Assembly: GCF_026191675.1 (NCBI RefSeq)
Contig: NZ_JAKRRY010000003.1
Span: 124,001 to 188,000, forward strand
Source of the DNA: Vibrio qingdaonensis
GTDB taxonomy: Bacteria; Pseudomonadota; Gammaproteobacteria; Enterobacterales; Vibrionaceae
Direction of reading: 5' to 3'
DNA: 64,000 nt
The notes beneath the pieces were generated by a model. The model ran no database searches. It saw nothing but the letters and a program-made list of their open reading frames with translations, and had not been told where the DNA came from. Of this stretch, positions 1 to 11,073 are shown piece after piece. Position 1 is the first letter of the stretch. Each line of letters begins with the position of its first letter. The position numbers and the translations under genes were made by a program.

Positions 1-2366
1 GCAAAGGTGTTCATATCGTTACCGTCAACGATTACCTAGCAAAACGTGATGCTGAAACAAACCGAGCGTTGTTTGAATTCCTGGGCATGACCGTTGGTGT
101 CAACGTTCCCAATATGCATCCCCAAGAGAAAAAAGAAGCCTACCAAGCGGACATTTTGTACGGAACAAATAACGAATTTGGTTTCGACTACCTACGCGAC
201 AATATGGCGTTCCGCGAAGAAGATCGCGTACAACGCGCTCGTTTCTTTGCTGTTGTCGATGAAGTGGATTCTATCTTGATTGATGAAGCGCGTACGCCGC
301 TTATCATTTCAGGTCCAGCAGAAGATAGCTCAGAGCTTTATACTCGCATCAACACGTTAATCCCACACCTTCAGGTGCAAGAGCAGGAAGACTCGGAAGA
401 GTACCGCGGCGACGGCCACTATACTGTTGATGAAAAATCAAAACAGGTTCATTTGACTGAGACTGGTCAGGAGTTCGTTGAAGAACTACTGATTAAAAAT
501 GGCATGATGGAAGAAGGAGATACTCTGTATTCTCCAACCAACATTAGCTTACTGCATCACGTGAATGCCGCGTTGCGTGCTCATGTGTTGTTTGAAGTTA
601 ACGTTGACTATATCGTTACCGAAGAAGGTGAGGTCGTCATTGTTGATGAGCACACTGGCCGTACTATGCCGGGTCGTCGTTGGTCTGAAGGTCTCCACCA
701 AGCTGTGGAAGCCAAAGAAGGCGTTAAGATTCAAAATGAAAACCAAACGCTGGCTTCGATTACTTTCCAAAACTTCTTCCGTTTGTATGAAAAACTGTCA
801 GGCATGACAGGTACTGCTGATACGGAAGCGTTTGAATTCCAGTCTATCTATGGATTGGAAACAGTCGTTATCCCAACCAATAAACCAATGGTTCGTGATG
901 ACATGCCAGATGTGGTTTATCGTACTGAAGCAGAAAAATTCAACGCTATCATTGAAGATATCAAAGTACGTGCTGCGAATGGTCAACCGATTCTTGTGGG
1001 TACTGTGTCGATTGAAAAATCGGAATTGCTGTCTAATGCTTTGAAAGAAGCAAAAGTAAAACACAATGTACTGAATGCGAAATTCCATGAAAGAGAAGCT
1101 GAAATTGTTGCCGAAGCGGGTACACCAGGCGCGGTAACTATTGCAACTAACATGGCAGGTCGTGGTACGGATATTGTGTTAGGCGGCAGCTGGCAATCTC
1201 AAGTTGAAGCGCTAGGTAATGCGACGCAAGAACAAATTGATGCGATCAAAGCAGACTGGCGAGTAGTGCACGATAAAGTATTAGAGTCAGGTGGTTTGCA
1301 CATTATTGGTACGGAACGTCACGAATCACGTCGTATCGATAACCAATTACGTGGTCGTTCTGGTCGTCAGGGCGATGCAGGTTCTTCACGTTTCTATCTC
1401 TCTATGGAAGATCAGCTACTGCGTATCTTCACTTCTGATCGTATGGCGGGCTTGATTCAAAGTGGTATGGATGAAGGTGAGGCTATTGAAAGTAAGATGT
1501 TGTCTCGCTCGATTGAAAAAGCGCAACGTAAAGTGGAAGGACGCAACTTCGATATTCGTAAGCAACTACTTGAATTCGATGATGTTGCCAACGATCAACG
1601 TAAAGTCGTTTACGAGCTTCGTGATGAGTTAATGACGGCGGAAGATATTCGCGAAATGCTTGAGCATAATCGCGCAGATGTCTTTACGTCGGTCATTGAT
1701 GAGTATATCGCCCCGCAATCTCTGGAAGATATGTGGGATGTGAAAGGTCTTCAAGAGCGCCTGAAAAACGACTTCGACTTAGATCTTCCTCTTACTACAT
1801 GGCTAGAAGAAGATGACAAGCTGTATGAAGAAGCACTTCGAGAGAAGATTCTAGAGACCGCCGTTACGGTTTATAACCAAAAAGAAGAAACGGTTGGAGC
1901 TTCTGTACTGCGCAATTTCGAAAAGTCAGTCATGTTGCAAACGCTCGATACATTGTGGAAAGAGCACTTGGCTGCAATGGATCATCTACGTCAAGGTATC
2001 CATTTACGTGGTTACGCACAGAAGAACCCGAAACAAGAGTATAAGCGTGAATCATTTGAACTGTTTGAACAGTTACTTGAGTCACTTAAGCTGGATGTGA
2101 TTACCATCTTGTCTAAAGTTCGAGTTCAGCAGCAAGAAGAAGTTGAGCGTATGGAAGCTCAGCGTCAAGCTCAAGCAGAAGAAGCGGCGCGCCGTGCTAA
2201 GCCTCAACATGCAAGTGCTGAAAATCAACTCGCTGACCACAGTGACGAAGAGCAAAACGATGCTCACCAGCCAGTTGTTCGTGAAGAGCGTAAAGTTGGC
2301 CGTAATGAGCCTTGTCCATGCGGATCGGGTAAGAAGTACAAGCAGTGTCATGGTCAGATTAATTAA
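1..2366 (+). CDS. secA: SecA, preprotein translocase ATPase (5' end outside window)
   Basis: Motor ATPase that drives secretory proteins through SecYEG at the inner membrane. The reading frame is open from base 3 to the edge, so about the first 105-110 residues (with Walker A) lie outside the window and 787 residues are visible. The first visible residues read [18 protein letters not shown], the DEAD-motor region after Walker A. The [15 protein letters not shown] stretch (Walker B region), the GMTGTA preprotein cross-linking/NBD2 junction and [10 protein letters not shown] follow. The C-terminus keeps the zinc and SecB-binding motif [14 protein letters not shown] after a charged linker. The gene is followed by a terminator and mutT, the order known from E. 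coli. Identification is firm; only the true start is unseen. Confidence 0.97.
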   Translation, partial: KGVHIVTVNDYLAKRDAETNRALFEFLGMTVGVNVPNMHPQEKKEAYQADILYGTNNEFGFDYLRDNMAFREEDRVQRARFFAVVDEVDSILIDEARTPLIISGPAEDSSELYTRINTLIPHLQVQEQEDSEEYRGDGHYTVDEKSKQVHLTETGQEFVEELLIKNGMMEEGDTLYSPTNISLLHHVNAALRAHVLFEVNVDYIVTEEGEVVIVDEHTGRTMPGRRWSEGLHQAVEAKEGVKIQNENQTLASITFQNFFRLYEKLSGMTGTADTEAFEFQSIYGLETVVIPTNKPMVRDDMPDVVYRTEAEKFNAIIEDIKVRAANGQPILVGTVSIEKSELLSNALKEAKVKHNVLNAKFHEREAEIVAEAGTPGAVTIATNMAGRGTDIVLGGSWQSQVEALGNATQEQIDAIKADWRVVHDKVLESGGLHIIGTERHESRRIDNQLRGRSGRQGDAGSSRFYLSMEDQLLRIFTSDRMAGLIQSGMDEGEAIESKMLSRSIEKAQRKVEGRNFDIRKQLLEFDDVANDQRKVVYELRDELMTAEDIREMLEHNRADVFTSVIDEYIAPQSLEDMWDVKGLQERLKNDFDLDLPLTTWLEEDDKLYEEALREKILETAVTVYNQKEETVGASVLRNFEKSVMLQTLDTLWKEHLAAMDHLRQGIHLRGYAQKNPKQEYKRESFELFEQLLESLKLDVITILSKVRVQQQEEVERMEAQRQAQAEEAARRAKPQHASAENQLADHSDEEQNDAHQPVVREERKVGRNEPCPCGSGKKYKQCHGQIN

Positions 2367-2382
2367 ATAATGATGTAATTAA

Positions 2383-2410
2383 AAAGAGCCGCTTTCGCGG
2401 CTCTTTTTTT
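2383..2410 (+). terminator. Intrinsic terminator after secA
   Basis: A 10-bp perfect stem (2383-2392 with 2397-2406) around a TTTC loop is followed by a T-run. It lies directly upstream of the mutT ribosome binding site (AAGGA at about 2411), so mutT expression needs readthrough or a promoter I cannot see. Confidence 0.88.
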
Positions 2411-2424
2411 AAGGAAAATTTACA

Positions 2425-2823
2425 ATGAAACGGGTACATATTGTCGCTGCTATTATATTTAACGCTGACAAATCACAAATCTACATTACTAAGCGTCCCG
2501 ACAAAGCACATCAAGGTGGGCTGTGGGAGTTTCCTGGTGGTAAAGTTGAAATTGATGAGCAGGCAGAAGATGCGCTAAAGCGTGAGCTTTATGAAGAGAT
2601 TGATATTGAGGTGACAGAGCTAGCGTTGTTTGAGCATTTACTTCATGACTACACCGATAAATCATTGTCGTTCGATTTTTTTGAAGTGACGGCATTTGAT
2701 CGCCAACCTTACGGTAAGGAAGGGCAGCAAGGTGCTTGGGTTAACATTACTGAGCTTGCCGACTATGCTTTCCCTGAAGCAAATGTACCAATATTAAATA
2801 AAGTCATCGAAAAATACCGCTAA
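2425..2823 (+). CDS. mutT: MutT, 8-oxo-dGTP diphosphatase
   Basis: Nudix hydrolase that removes oxidised 8-oxo-dGTP from the nucleotide pool and so prevents A:T to C:G transversions. The 132-residue length fits the MutT family. The Nudix box GX5EX7REUXEEXGU is recognisable at about residues 38-60, with GGK, the central RELYEE and the following acidic region. The last glycine position of the box is Ile in this protein (EEIDIE), as in some MutT proteins. The ATG has an AAGGA at suitable distance. Position directly after secA matches the enteric secA-mutT arrangement. Confidence 0.93.
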   Translation: MKRVHIVAAIIFNADKSQIYITKRPDKAHQGGLWEFPGGKVEIDEQAEDALKRELYEEIDIEVTELALFEHLLHDYTDKSLSFDFFEVTAFDRQPYGKEGQQGAWVNITELADYAFPEANVPILNKVIEKYR

Positions 2824-2878
2824 CCAGAGTTAGCCTATAGCGAGTAGAAATACTTTACGTTACATTGGTAGCAAATAA

Positions 2879-3706
<828 letters not shown>

Positions 3707-3711
3707 ATGAA

Positions 3712-3741
3712 AAAGCACTTCATAATGAAGTGCTTTTTTTT
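3712..3741 (+). terminator. Intrinsic terminator after dapB
   Basis: Stem 3712-3721 pairs with 3727-3736 around an ATAAT loop and runs into eight T's (3734-3741), starting 6 bases after the dapB stop codon. Confidence 0.9.
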
Positions 3742-4256
3742 CGTTTAAAAAAGGCGATATTAGAGTGAGCTAAGCTACATAGTTATGCTCAAATGCAGAC
3801 TTAGTACTAAGTGTGGATATTCAGCGCGATAAAAATGTGTAATGAGTGAATTTTAGCCGCAATTTAAGTTTTTTAATGGTGTTAATGACCATCTTGTTGG
3901 GTTTGCGTTGTTTTTGCGTTGTTTTTGCAAGTTAACCTTGCTTGGTTAACGTTTGCTTTCCTATATGTAAAATAATGATAACTCAGATAGGAAAATGTGG
4001 TCTATCAAATAAATGCAATTCGCTAACCGATTGAATTTTGATCTTTAAATGTACTTTTTTGAGGCTTTAGCTTAAAAACGTGCTCAGATGCAATAAAAGT
4101 TAGCTTATTTTTTATCTTGTTGTTGACACTCGTCACAGTGCTAATTAGAATACCGCCAATTTGTCTGTACTACCTCATGGTGCTTTTAAGCCGTATGTAG
4201 GGTGTCAGCATTGATATTTTATTTATATTTTTTGCATCTTTATTCTGGAGGTTATC
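3742..4256. other. Long regulatory region upstream of carAB
   Basis: This 515-bp stretch holds no convincing gene. It contains an 11-bp-phased TGCGTTGTTTT repeat (about 3904-3930), a PurR-like 16-mer at 3943-3958 (11 of 16 matches to the E. coli consensus by eye) and the carA promoter at 4123-4151. Much of it is A/T-rich. carAB of enterics has a similarly long control region integrating purine, pyrimidine and arginine signals. I did not find a convincing paired ARG box. Confidence 0.6.
4123..4151 (+). promoter_or_regulatory. Sigma70-type promoter of carAB
   Basis: A perfect -35 hexamer TTGACA (4123-4128) is separated by exactly 17 bp from TAGAAT (4146-4151). The predicted start near 4158 gives a leader of about 100 nt before the carA TTG codon. 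Confidence 0.8.
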
Positions 4257-5396
4257 TTGAGTAAACCAGCACTGTTAGTCCTAGAAGATGGGACTGTGTT
4301 CCACGGTATTTCCATTGGAGCAGACGGGTTGTCCGTTGGTGAAGTTGTTTTTAATACCTCGATGACGGGGTACCAAGAAATCCTCACTGATCCTTCCTAT
4401 TCTCAGCAAATCGTTACTCTTACTTACCCTCACATTGGCAATACCGGAACCAATTCCGAAGATGAAGAATCTTCTTCAATCCACGCTCAAGGCCTTGTGA
4501 TTCGCGATCTTCCTCTTATCGCTTCTAACTTCCGTAATGAACAATCTCTTTCTGATTATCTAAAATCGCAAAATATTGTGGGTATCGCCGATATCGATAC
4601 ACGTAAGCTGACACGTATTTTACGTGAGAAAGGCGCTCAAAACGGTTGTGTTGTTGCGGGTCACAATATTGATGAAGCTCTAGCGCTAGCTAAAGCAAAA
4701 GAATTCCCAGGCCTAAAAGGTATGGATCTTGCGAAAGAAGTGACGACAAAAGAAGCGTATCAATGGAAACAAGGTTCGTGGACGCTCACGGGTGGACTTC
4801 CTGAGGCGAAAGCAGACAGTGAATTGCCATTCCACGTTGTTGCTTATGACTTCGGTGCAAAAAGAAACATCCTACGCATGCTGGTTGACCGTGGTTGCCG
4901 CTTAACCGTAGTTCCTGCTGAAACGTCTGCAGAAGAAGTGCTTGCACTTAACCCTGACGGCGTATTCCTTTCAAATGGCCCTGGTGACCCGGAACCGTGT
5001 ACTTACGCTATCGAAGCGACAAAAGTGTTCCTAGAGAAAGGTCTACCAATCTTTGGCATTTGTTTAGGTCACCAAATTCTAGCTTTAGCATCCGGTGCTA
5101 AAACGGTAAAAATGAAATTTGGTCACCATGGTGCTAACCACCCTGTAAAAGATTTGGATCGTGATGTTGTGATGATTACCTCACAAAACCACGGCTTTGC
5201 GGCTGATGAAGCGACGCTTCCAGAGAATCTACGTGCGACGCACAAGTCACTGTTTGACGGTTCTCTACAAGGTATTCACCGTACCGACAAGCCAGCATTT
5301 AGCTTCCAGGGGCACCCTGAAGCAAGCCCAGGTCCTGAAGACGCAGCGCCGTTATTCGACCACTTCATTGAACTAATTAAACAGCACAACGCTTAA
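4257..5396 (+). CDS. carA: Carbamoyl-phosphate synthase small (glutaminase) subunit
   Basis: Hydrolyses glutamine and channels ammonia to CarB for carbamoyl phosphate, the shared precursor of pyrimidines and arginine. The 379-residue protein has the CPSase small-chain N-terminal domain and a class I amidotransferase domain, with nucleophile Cys269 in GICLGHQ and the His-Glu pair in GHPEASPGP. The start is TTG (4257), chosen because GGAGGT lies 4 nt upstream and no in-frame ATG fits; enteric carA also uses a rare start codon. carB follows after 16 bp. Confidence 0.97.
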   Translation: MSKPALLVLEDGTVFHGISIGADGLSVGEVVFNTSMTGYQEILTDPSYSQQIVTLTYPHIGNTGTNSEDEESSSIHAQGLVIRDLPLIASNFRNEQSLSDYLKSQNIVGIADIDTRKLTRILREKGAQNGCVVAGHNIDEALALAKAKEFPGLKGMDLAKEVTTKEAYQWKQGSWTLTGGLPEAKADSELPFHVVAYDFGAKRNILRMLVDRGCRLTVVPAETSAEEVLALNPDGVFLSNGPGDPEPCTYAIEATKVFLEKGLPIFGICLGHQILALASGAKTVKMKFGHHGANHPVKDLDRDVVMITSQNHGFAADEATLPENLRATHKSLFDGSLQGIHRTDKPAFSFQGHPEASPGPEDAAPLFDHFIELIKQHNA

Positions 5397-5412
5397 TCCG
5401 GAGTAGTAGAGA

Positions 5413-8400
5413 ATGCCAAAACGTACTGACATTAAAAGTATTCTAATTTTAGGTGCTGGCCCGATCGTAATCGGTCAAGCATGTGAGTTTGATTACTCTG
5501 GTGCTCAAGCTTGTAAAGCGCTTCGCGAAGAAGGTTACCGAGTTATTCTTGTTAACTCTAACCCAGCGACAATCATGACTGACCCTGACATGGCCGATGC
5601 CACTTACATCGAACCAATCCAGTGGGAAGTCGTTCGCAACATTATTGCGAAAGAAAAGCCAGATGCGGTTCTCCCAACGATGGGTGGTCAAACGGCGCTT
5701 AACTGTGCACTAGACCTAGAAAAGCACGGCGTTCTTGAAGAGTTCGGCGTAGAAATGATTGGTGCAACGGCAGACGCGATTGATAAAGCAGAAGACCGTT
5801 CACGCTTTGATAAAGCAATGAAGTCGATTGGTCTTGAGTGTCCTACCGCGGATACGGCGAAAACGATGGAAGAAGCTTACAAAGTTTTAGACATGGTTGG
5901 CTTCCCTTGTATCATTCGTCCATCGTTTACGATGGGTGGTACGGGCGGCGGTATCGCTTACAACAAAGAAGAATTTGAAGAAATCTGTCGTCGTGGTTTG
6001 GACTTATCTCCAACTAATGAACTTCTTATCGATGAATCACTTATCGGTTGGAAAGAATACGAGATGGAAGTGGTTCGTGACAAAAACGACAACTGCATCA
6101 TCGTATGTGCGATTGAAAACTTTGACCCAATGGGTATTCACACAGGTGACTCAATCACTGTGGCGCCAGCTCAAACGCTGACAGACAAAGAATACCAACT
6201 CATGCGTAACGCATCTCTAGCAGTACTGCGTGAGATTGGTGTTGAAACAGGTGGTTCAAACGTACAGTTTGGTATCAACCCGAAAGATGGCCGTATGGTT
6301 ATCATCGAGATGAACCCACGTGTATCTCGCTCTTCTGCACTAGCATCTAAAGCAACAGGTTTCCCAATCGCTAAGATTGCAGCGAAACTGGCTGTTGGCT
6401 TCACGCTAGACGAGCTAATGAATGACATCACTGGCGGCGCAACGCCAGCATCGTTCGAACCAACAATCGACTACGTAGTCACTAAGATTCCTCGTTTTAA
6501 CTTCGAGAAATTTGCCGGTGCTAACGACCGTCTAACGACACAAATGAAGTCGGTTGGTGAAGTAATGGCGATCGGCCGTAACCAACAAGAATCGCTACAA
6601 AAAGCACTTCGCGGCCTAGAAGTAGGCGCAACGGGTTTTGACGAAATGGTAGACCTAGATGCACCTGATGCGCTAACCACTATCCGTCATGAGCTGAAAG
6701 AAGCGGGCGCAGAGCGCATTTGGTACATCGCTGACGCATTCCGTGCTGGTATGTCGGTAGATGGTGTATTCAACCTAACGCAAATCGACCGTTGGTTCCT
6801 CGTTCAAATCGAAGACATTGTTAAGTTAGAGCAAGAACTGAAAGCGAAAGGTTTTGCTGGTCTAAACAAAGACGAGTTAAACAAGCTCAAACGTAAAGGT
6901 TTTGCCGATGCGCGCCTATCTAAGATTCTAGGTGTAGCGGAAAGCGAAATTCGTCGTCTACGTGACCAATACGATATCCACCCGGTATACAAGCGTGTGG
7001 ATACGTGTGCCGCTGAGTTCTCATCAGATACGGCTTACATGTACTCATCTTACGATGATGAGTGTGAAGCGAACCCAACAGACAAAGAAAAAATCATGAT
7101 TCTAGGCGGCGGTCCAAACCGTATCGGCCAAGGTATTGAATTTGACTACTGTTGTGTACACGCATCACTAGCACTACGTGAAGATGGCTACGAAACTATC
7201 ATGGTTAACTGTAACCCTGAGACTGTTTCTACAGACTACGATACGTCTGACCGTTTGTACTTCGAGCCAGTAACACTGGAAGACGTACTTGCAATCGCTC
7301 GCGTTGAGAAGCCAAAAGGCGTTATCGTTCAGTACGGTGGTCAAACGCCACTTAAACTGGCTCGCGCTCTTGAAGCGGCTGGCGTACCTATTATCGGTAC
7401 TAGCCCTGACGCCATCGACCGTGCAGAAGACCGTGAGCGTTTCCAAGTGGCAGTAGACCGTCTAGGTCTGCTTCAGCCAGAGAACGCGACAGTGACTACC
7501 ATGGAGCAAGCAGTAGAGAAATCTCGCGAAATCGGCTTCCCATTGGTTGTACGTCCTTCTTACGTACTTGGTGGTCGTGCGATGGAAATCGTATACGATG
7601 AGCAAGACTTACGCCGCTACTTCAACGAAGCAGTAAGCGTATCAAACGAATCTCCAGTACTACTTGATAGCTTCTTAGATGACGCGATTGAAGTGGACGT
7701 TGATGCGATTTGTGATGGTGAGCGTGTTGTTATCGGCGGTATCATGGAGCACATTGAGCAAGCGGGTGTTCACTCAGGTGACTCAGCATGTTCTCTTCCT
7801 GCCTACACGCTAAGCCAAGAAATCCAAGACGTCATGCGCGAGCAAGTTGAAAAGCTAGCATTTGAGTTAGGTGTCCGTGGCCTGATGAATACGCAGTTTG
7901 CTGTTAAGAACAACGAAGTGTACCTCATCGAGGTGAACCCTCGTGCAGCGCGTACGGTTCCGTTTGTATCGAAAGCAACAGGCGCACCAATCGCTAAGAT
8001 TGCGGCACGTGTCATGGCGGGTCAATCTCTAGAGTCTCAAGGCTTCACTAAAGAGATCATTCCGCCATACTACTCAGTGAAAGAAGTAGTACTGCCATTC
8101 AACAAGTTCCCTGGCGTTGACCCACTATTAGGCCCAGAAATGCGCTCTACTGGTGAAGTTATGGGTGTTGGGGCAACATTTGCTGAAGCTTACTCAAAAG
8201 CTGAATTAGGTTGTGGTCACATCTACCCTGAGGGTGGTCGTGCACTACTTTCTGTTCGTGAAGGCGATAAAGAGCGCGTCGTTGACCTTGCTTCTAAGCT
8301 AACGAAACTGGGTTACCAGTTGGATGCGACTCACGGTACGGCAGTGATTCTGGGCGAAGCGGGCATCAATCCACGTCTAGTGAACAAAGTGCATGAAGGC

Positions 8401-8643
8401 CGTCCTCACATTCTTGACCGTATCAAGAACAATGAGTACACCTACATTGTGAACACGGCGGCTGGTCGTCAAGCGATTGAAGATTCTAAAGTCCTTCGTC
8501 GCGGCGCTTTGGCTGAGAAAGTGAACTACACCACTACGCTAAATGCAGCGTTTGCAACGTGTATGGCTCACACGGCTGATGCGAAAACATCAGTGACCTC
8601 AGTTCAAGAACTGCATGCTCAAGTGAACGCAGCGAAAGCTTAA
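5413..8643 (+). CDS. carB: Carbamoyl-phosphate synthase large subunit
   Basis: Synthetic subunit that makes carbamoyl phosphate from bicarbonate, ammonia and two ATP. The 1076 residues show the expected internal duplication: two ATP-grasp halves, each opening with a similar motif ([12 protein letters not shown] near residue 14, [12 protein letters not shown] near 562) and each carrying an EVNPR/EMNPR metal-site motif. The C-terminal MGS-like allosteric domain (about residues 935-1076) is the region that binds UMP and ornithine in E. coli CarB. GGAGTAG precedes the ATG. A terminator closes the operon. Confidence 0.98.
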   Translation: MPKRTDIKSILILGAGPIVIGQACEFDYSGAQACKALREEGYRVILVNSNPATIMTDPDMADATYIEPIQWEVVRNIIAKEKPDAVLPTMGGQTALNCALDLEKHGVLEEFGVEMIGATADAIDKAEDRSRFDKAMKSIGLECPTADTAKTMEEAYKVLDMVGFPCIIRPSFTMGGTGGGIAYNKEEFEEICRRGLDLSPTNELLIDESLIGWKEYEMEVVRDKNDNCIIVCAIENFDPMGIHTGDSITVAPAQTLTDKEYQLMRNASLAVLREIGVETGGSNVQFGINPKDGRMVIIEMNPRVSRSSALASKATGFPIAKIAAKLAVGFTLDELMNDITGGATPASFEPTIDYVVTKIPRFNFEKFAGANDRLTTQMKSVGEVMAIGRNQQESLQKALRGLEVGATGFDEMVDLDAPDALTTIRHELKEAGAERIWYIADAFRAGMSVDGVFNLTQIDRWFLVQIEDIVKLEQELKAKGFAGLNKDELNKLKRKGFADARLSKILGVAESEIRRLRDQYDIHPVYKRVDTCAAEFSSDTAYMYSSYDDECEANPTDKEKIMILGGGPNRIGQGIEFDYCCVHASLALREDGYETIMVNCNPETVSTDYDTSDRLYFEPVTLEDVLAIARVEKPKGVIVQYGGQTPLKLARALEAAGVPIIGTSPDAIDRAEDRERFQVAVDRLGLLQPENATVTTMEQAVEKSREIGFPLVVRPSYVLGGRAMEIVYDEQDLRRYFNEAVSVSNESPVLLDSFLDDAIEVDVDAICDGERVVIGGIMEHIEQAGVHSGDSACSLPAYTLSQEIQDVMREQVEKLAFELGVRGLMNTQFAVKNNEVYLIEVNPRAARTVPFVSKATGAPIAKIAARVMAGQSLESQGFTKEIIPPYYSVKEVVLPFNKFPGVDPLLGPEMRSTGEVMGVGATFAEAYSKAELGCGHIYPEGGRALLSVREGDKERVVDLASKLTKLGYQLDATHGTAVILGEAGINPRLVNKVHEGRPHILDRIKNNEYTYIVNTAAGRQAIEDSKVLRRGALAEKVNYTTTLNAAFATCMAHTADAKTSVTSVQELHAQVNAAKA

Positions 8644-8664
8644 AGCTCACGAAGCACCAGTTAC

Positions 8665-8717
8665 TAGCTAAGTTCTAATGGATAACTAAGCTCTAGTTCT
8701 AGCTGAGCTCTAGTTTA
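8665..8717. repeat. Three degenerate 17-18-bp tandem copies after carB
   Basis: Copies begin at 8665, 8683 and 8700, each of the form TAGCTAAGCTCTAGTT with one to four changes. They fill the space between the carB stop and its terminator. No function is evident. Confidence 0.6.
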
Positions 8718-8747
8718 AAAAATCCCGCTTTCGAGCGGGATTTTTTT
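8717..8747 (+). terminator. Intrinsic terminator of carAB
   Basis: A 13-bp stem (8717-8729 with 8734-8746) closes a TTCG tetraloop, and the T-run forms the end of the 3' arm. Confidence 0.93.
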
Positions 8748-8879
8748 ATTTGTAATATAAGTAAGAATCACGTTCCACACTGTTTCCTAATTGGAATAGG
8801 TTGTTATCCATTGTTTCGCTTTAATTTATGGTATGAACCCGTACAATTTTGTTTAATTTGATGCAGGTGAGTGGAGTTC

Positions 8880-9659
8880 ATGGACGTTACTTTCGACATA
8901 TTGATGATGCTATTTTTTGTAGCTGGTTTGGCTGGTTTTATTGATGCAATGGCAGGAGGGGGCGGACTCTTAACGTTGCCAGCACTTTTGTCTGTTGGGG
9001 TGCCCCCAACACAAGCGTTAGCGACCAACAAATTGCAAAGCTCATTTGGGAGCTTTTCAGCCACGTGGTATTTCGTTCGAAACGGTATTGTTGATATTAA
9101 AGAAATGCGCTTAGCGATTGCGTGTACTTTTATTGGCTCAGCGGTGGGGGCTGAGCTGGTTCAACATATTGATGCTGGTATCTTGACGAGTCTTATTCCG
9201 GTCTTACTACTGGGTATTTCGTTATACTTTTTGCTAGCACCTCAAGCTGGAGAGGGCGGGGGTAAGCCAAAGCTGTCTGAGACCATGTTTGCCTTTTCTG
9301 TTGGGACTGGTGTCGGGTTTTATGATGGTTTTTTTGGTCCAGGAACGGGTTCTATTTTTACGATTTGTTTTGTCGCCATTGCCCAACTTTCTATTGTGCA
9401 CGCCACGGCGCGAACCAAGGTTCTGAACTTTACCTCAAATATAGCCGCGTTATTATTCTTTGTTTTGGCTGGCCTCCCTGTGTGGGAAATCGGTTTAGTG
9501 ATGGCCATAGGCGGCTTCATTGGCGCGCGTATGGGAGCCAAAATGGTGGTCACAAAGGGCAAGAAGTTCATCCGCCCGTTGGTGGTCATCATGTCAATGG
9601 TGATGGCGATAAAACTACTCTTGGAACAGCATCCTCAATGGTTTCAATCACTGTTTTAG
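8880..9659 (+). CDS. yfcA: TSUP-family membrane permease, YfcA-like
   Basis: Probable inner-membrane transporter of the TauE/SafE (TSUP) family. Substrates of the family are small sulfur or organic anions, but none can be assigned here. The protein of about 259 residues is highly hydrophobic, with roughly eight membrane segments. It has the repeated family motifs GFIDAMAGGGGLLTLPAL (residues 19-36) and GFYDGFFGPGTGS, plus ALATNKLQ. It resembles E. coli YfcA along its length. ATG at 8880 is preferred over GTG at 8871 because AGGTGA sits 9 nt upstream of the ATG and only touches the GTG. The last 71 bp overlap the convergent LysR gene. Confidence 0.88.
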   Translation: MDVTFDILMMLFFVAGLAGFIDAMAGGGGLLTLPALLSVGVPPTQALATNKLQSSFGSFSATWYFVRNGIVDIKEMRLAIACTFIGSAVGAELVQHIDAGILTSLIPVLLLGISLYFLLAPQAGEGGGKPKLSETMFAFSVGTGVGFYDGFFGPGTGSIFTICFVAIAQLSIVHATARTKVLNFTSNIAALLFFVLAGLPVWEIGLVMAIGGFIGARMGAKMVVTKGKKFIRPLVVIMSMVMAIKLLLEQHPQWFQSLF

Positions 9660-10455
9660 CTCGATTATTCTTTAATGCCGTTGGTCGGTAAATCAGGTGT
9701 ATTGGCCGAGTAAGAGCGGATAAAAAGGCAAAGTCAAAACACAGCGCCTCATCAATATGTAATGTCTTAATAATGGACATCGGTACGAGAGCCGGTCCCG
9801 CCCCTTTGATCGCAAGCTGGGCGGCGGCCGTGTACGAATCCATTTGCATGCAAGGAACAATTTGGGATTGCTGCAGTAAGGCGGCTTGGTATGTGTTAGC
9901 TGGGTTATTGAGATCGTTGGTGATTAGAGTTTTTGGCGCACAGTTTAAAGGTTGATGACTAACAATTTTAAACGGTTCATCAAATAAGTGAGTCGCGTGT
10001 AGTCCTAATTTTGCACTGAGGTGCCCCGCACAGAAACCAATCATGGCATCACCCGAACGGACATGCTCAACAATTCTTGGAGTGTGATTAGTCGTGATGG
10101 TGAGGTATGGGTCTTGAGCCAGTAATGGGCTAATAAACTCGCTAAGGTAGCCAGCAACGAGCGTTTCAGAGCAGTCAATACGAATCAGGGTTTGATCGCT
10201 ATGTTGCTGCTCTTCTGATATCAGTCCTTTCAGTTCATTAACGCTGGTGCCAATGCGCTCAATGAGATCTAACGCATCTGGTGTGAGCTTTATCTGTCGA
10301 CCGTCCGGTTCGATGAGCTTCTTTCCTAAACGTTTTTCTAAGTTAGCAATACGCTTACTCACCGCAGACTGGCCGATGTAAAGTCGGCTGCCTGTACGGC
10401 TCATGGTTTTTTCTTGCGACAAGACCAAGAGTGTTTCAATACCTTCAAGTAGCAT
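9589..10455 (-). CDS. LysR-family transcriptional regulator
   Basis: DNA-binding regulator of unknown target. The N-terminal winged helix-turn-helix (about residues 5-63) has the typical GQSAVSKRIANLEKRLGKKL recognition region. A linker and a substrate-binding-like effector domain follow, for about 288 residues, a normal LysR length. The first ATG (10455) is used; an upstream in-frame TTG at 10464 would add three residues. The final 71 bp lie inside the 3' end of the convergent yfcA-like gene, so the two mRNAs are complementary there. Adjacency to the permease suggests, but does not show, a regulatory link. Confidence 0.85.
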   Translation of the reverse strand: MLLEGIETLLVLSQEKTMSRTGSRLYIGQSAVSKRIANLEKRLGKKLIEPDGRQIKLTPDALDLIERIGTSVNELKGLISEEQQHSDQTLIRIDCSETLVAGYLSEFISPLLAQDPYLTITTNHTPRIVEHVRSGDAMIGFCAGHLSAKLGLHATHLFDEPFKIVSHQPLNCAPKTLITNDLNNPANTYQAALLQQSQIVPCMQMDSYTAAAQLAIKGAGPALVPMSIIKTLHIDEALCFDFAFLSALTRPIHLIYRPTALKNNRAKTVIETIEDAVPRVVLSPSPLT

Positions 10456-10503
10456 GGCTATCAATGAAATATGGGAATGGATAATGTCTAGGTTATCACG
10501 ATT

Positions 10504-11073
10504 TTAGTGGTTGTGTAGTGAAAGGCAGTGTGCGAGACGTTGGCCAAAGTAGTAAGCGGTGGCAAGGTCGTTGTCATCAACTAAACTGGAGTCGGGTAAG
10601 GTACTGGCAACGAGTCCAATAGACGAACCTGTTCTATTAAGCTTAAGTTGGTCGTTGTGCTGTGAGGTGTCTAAACCCGCCCAAAGCATGGCATGCTGGC
10701 AGGCTAGGGTGAAAAAGCTAAGCAAGGTTTGCTGTTGCTCTCCATTGAGGCTTCCTCCAACAGTGAAGCCTGCTGCCAACTTATTTCGCCATGCCAGGTC
10801 GACGTAATCATTGCTACTGGCATCCATGAATGCTTTAAATTGCGCTGCGGCAGACCCCATATAAGTGGGGCTACCAAACACAATGGCGTCTTGCTGCTGC
10901 AAGACGTTAAAGATGTCCTGACGGATATAGCGACCTTCAACAATGTCGCTAGATAGAATCTCAATCTGAGTAGTGGTCACTCCGGCAGCAGTGGATCCCG
11001 CGGATATTCTTTCTGCCAGCATTCTCGTTGCGCCAGTGTGAGAAAAATACACGATAGCCATTTTCTTACTCAT
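10504..11073 (-). CDS. Flavodoxin/NADPH-dependent FMN reductase-family protein
   Basis: Predicted FMN-binding redox protein. The 189 residues begin with a short beta strand and a phosphate-binding loop of flavodoxin type, YFSHTGATRMLAE (about residues 9-21). FGSPTYMGSAAAQFKAFMD follows in the position of the second FMN-contacting loop of the WrbA/flavodoxin-like group. The product may be a quinone or flavin reductase; the substrate is unknown. Its ATG lies inside the last 8 bp of the upstream modF-like gene, so translation is probably coupled. Confidence 0.8.
   Translation of the reverse strand: MSKKMAIVYFSHTGATRMLAERISAGSTAAGVTTTQIEILSSDIVEGRYIRQDIFNVLQQQDAIVFGSPTYMGSAAAQFKAFMDASSNDYVDLAWRNKLAAGFTVGGSLNGEQQQTLLSFFTLACQHAMLWAGLDTSQHNDQLKLNRTGSSIGLVASTLPDSSLVDDNDLATAYYFGQRLAHCLSLHNH

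Noticed and set aside
5449..8015. Minus-strand open frames inside carB, and similar ones opposite pnp, infB and nusA
   Set aside because: They are antisense shadows caused by strong codon bias, with no ribosome binding sites or family resemblance.
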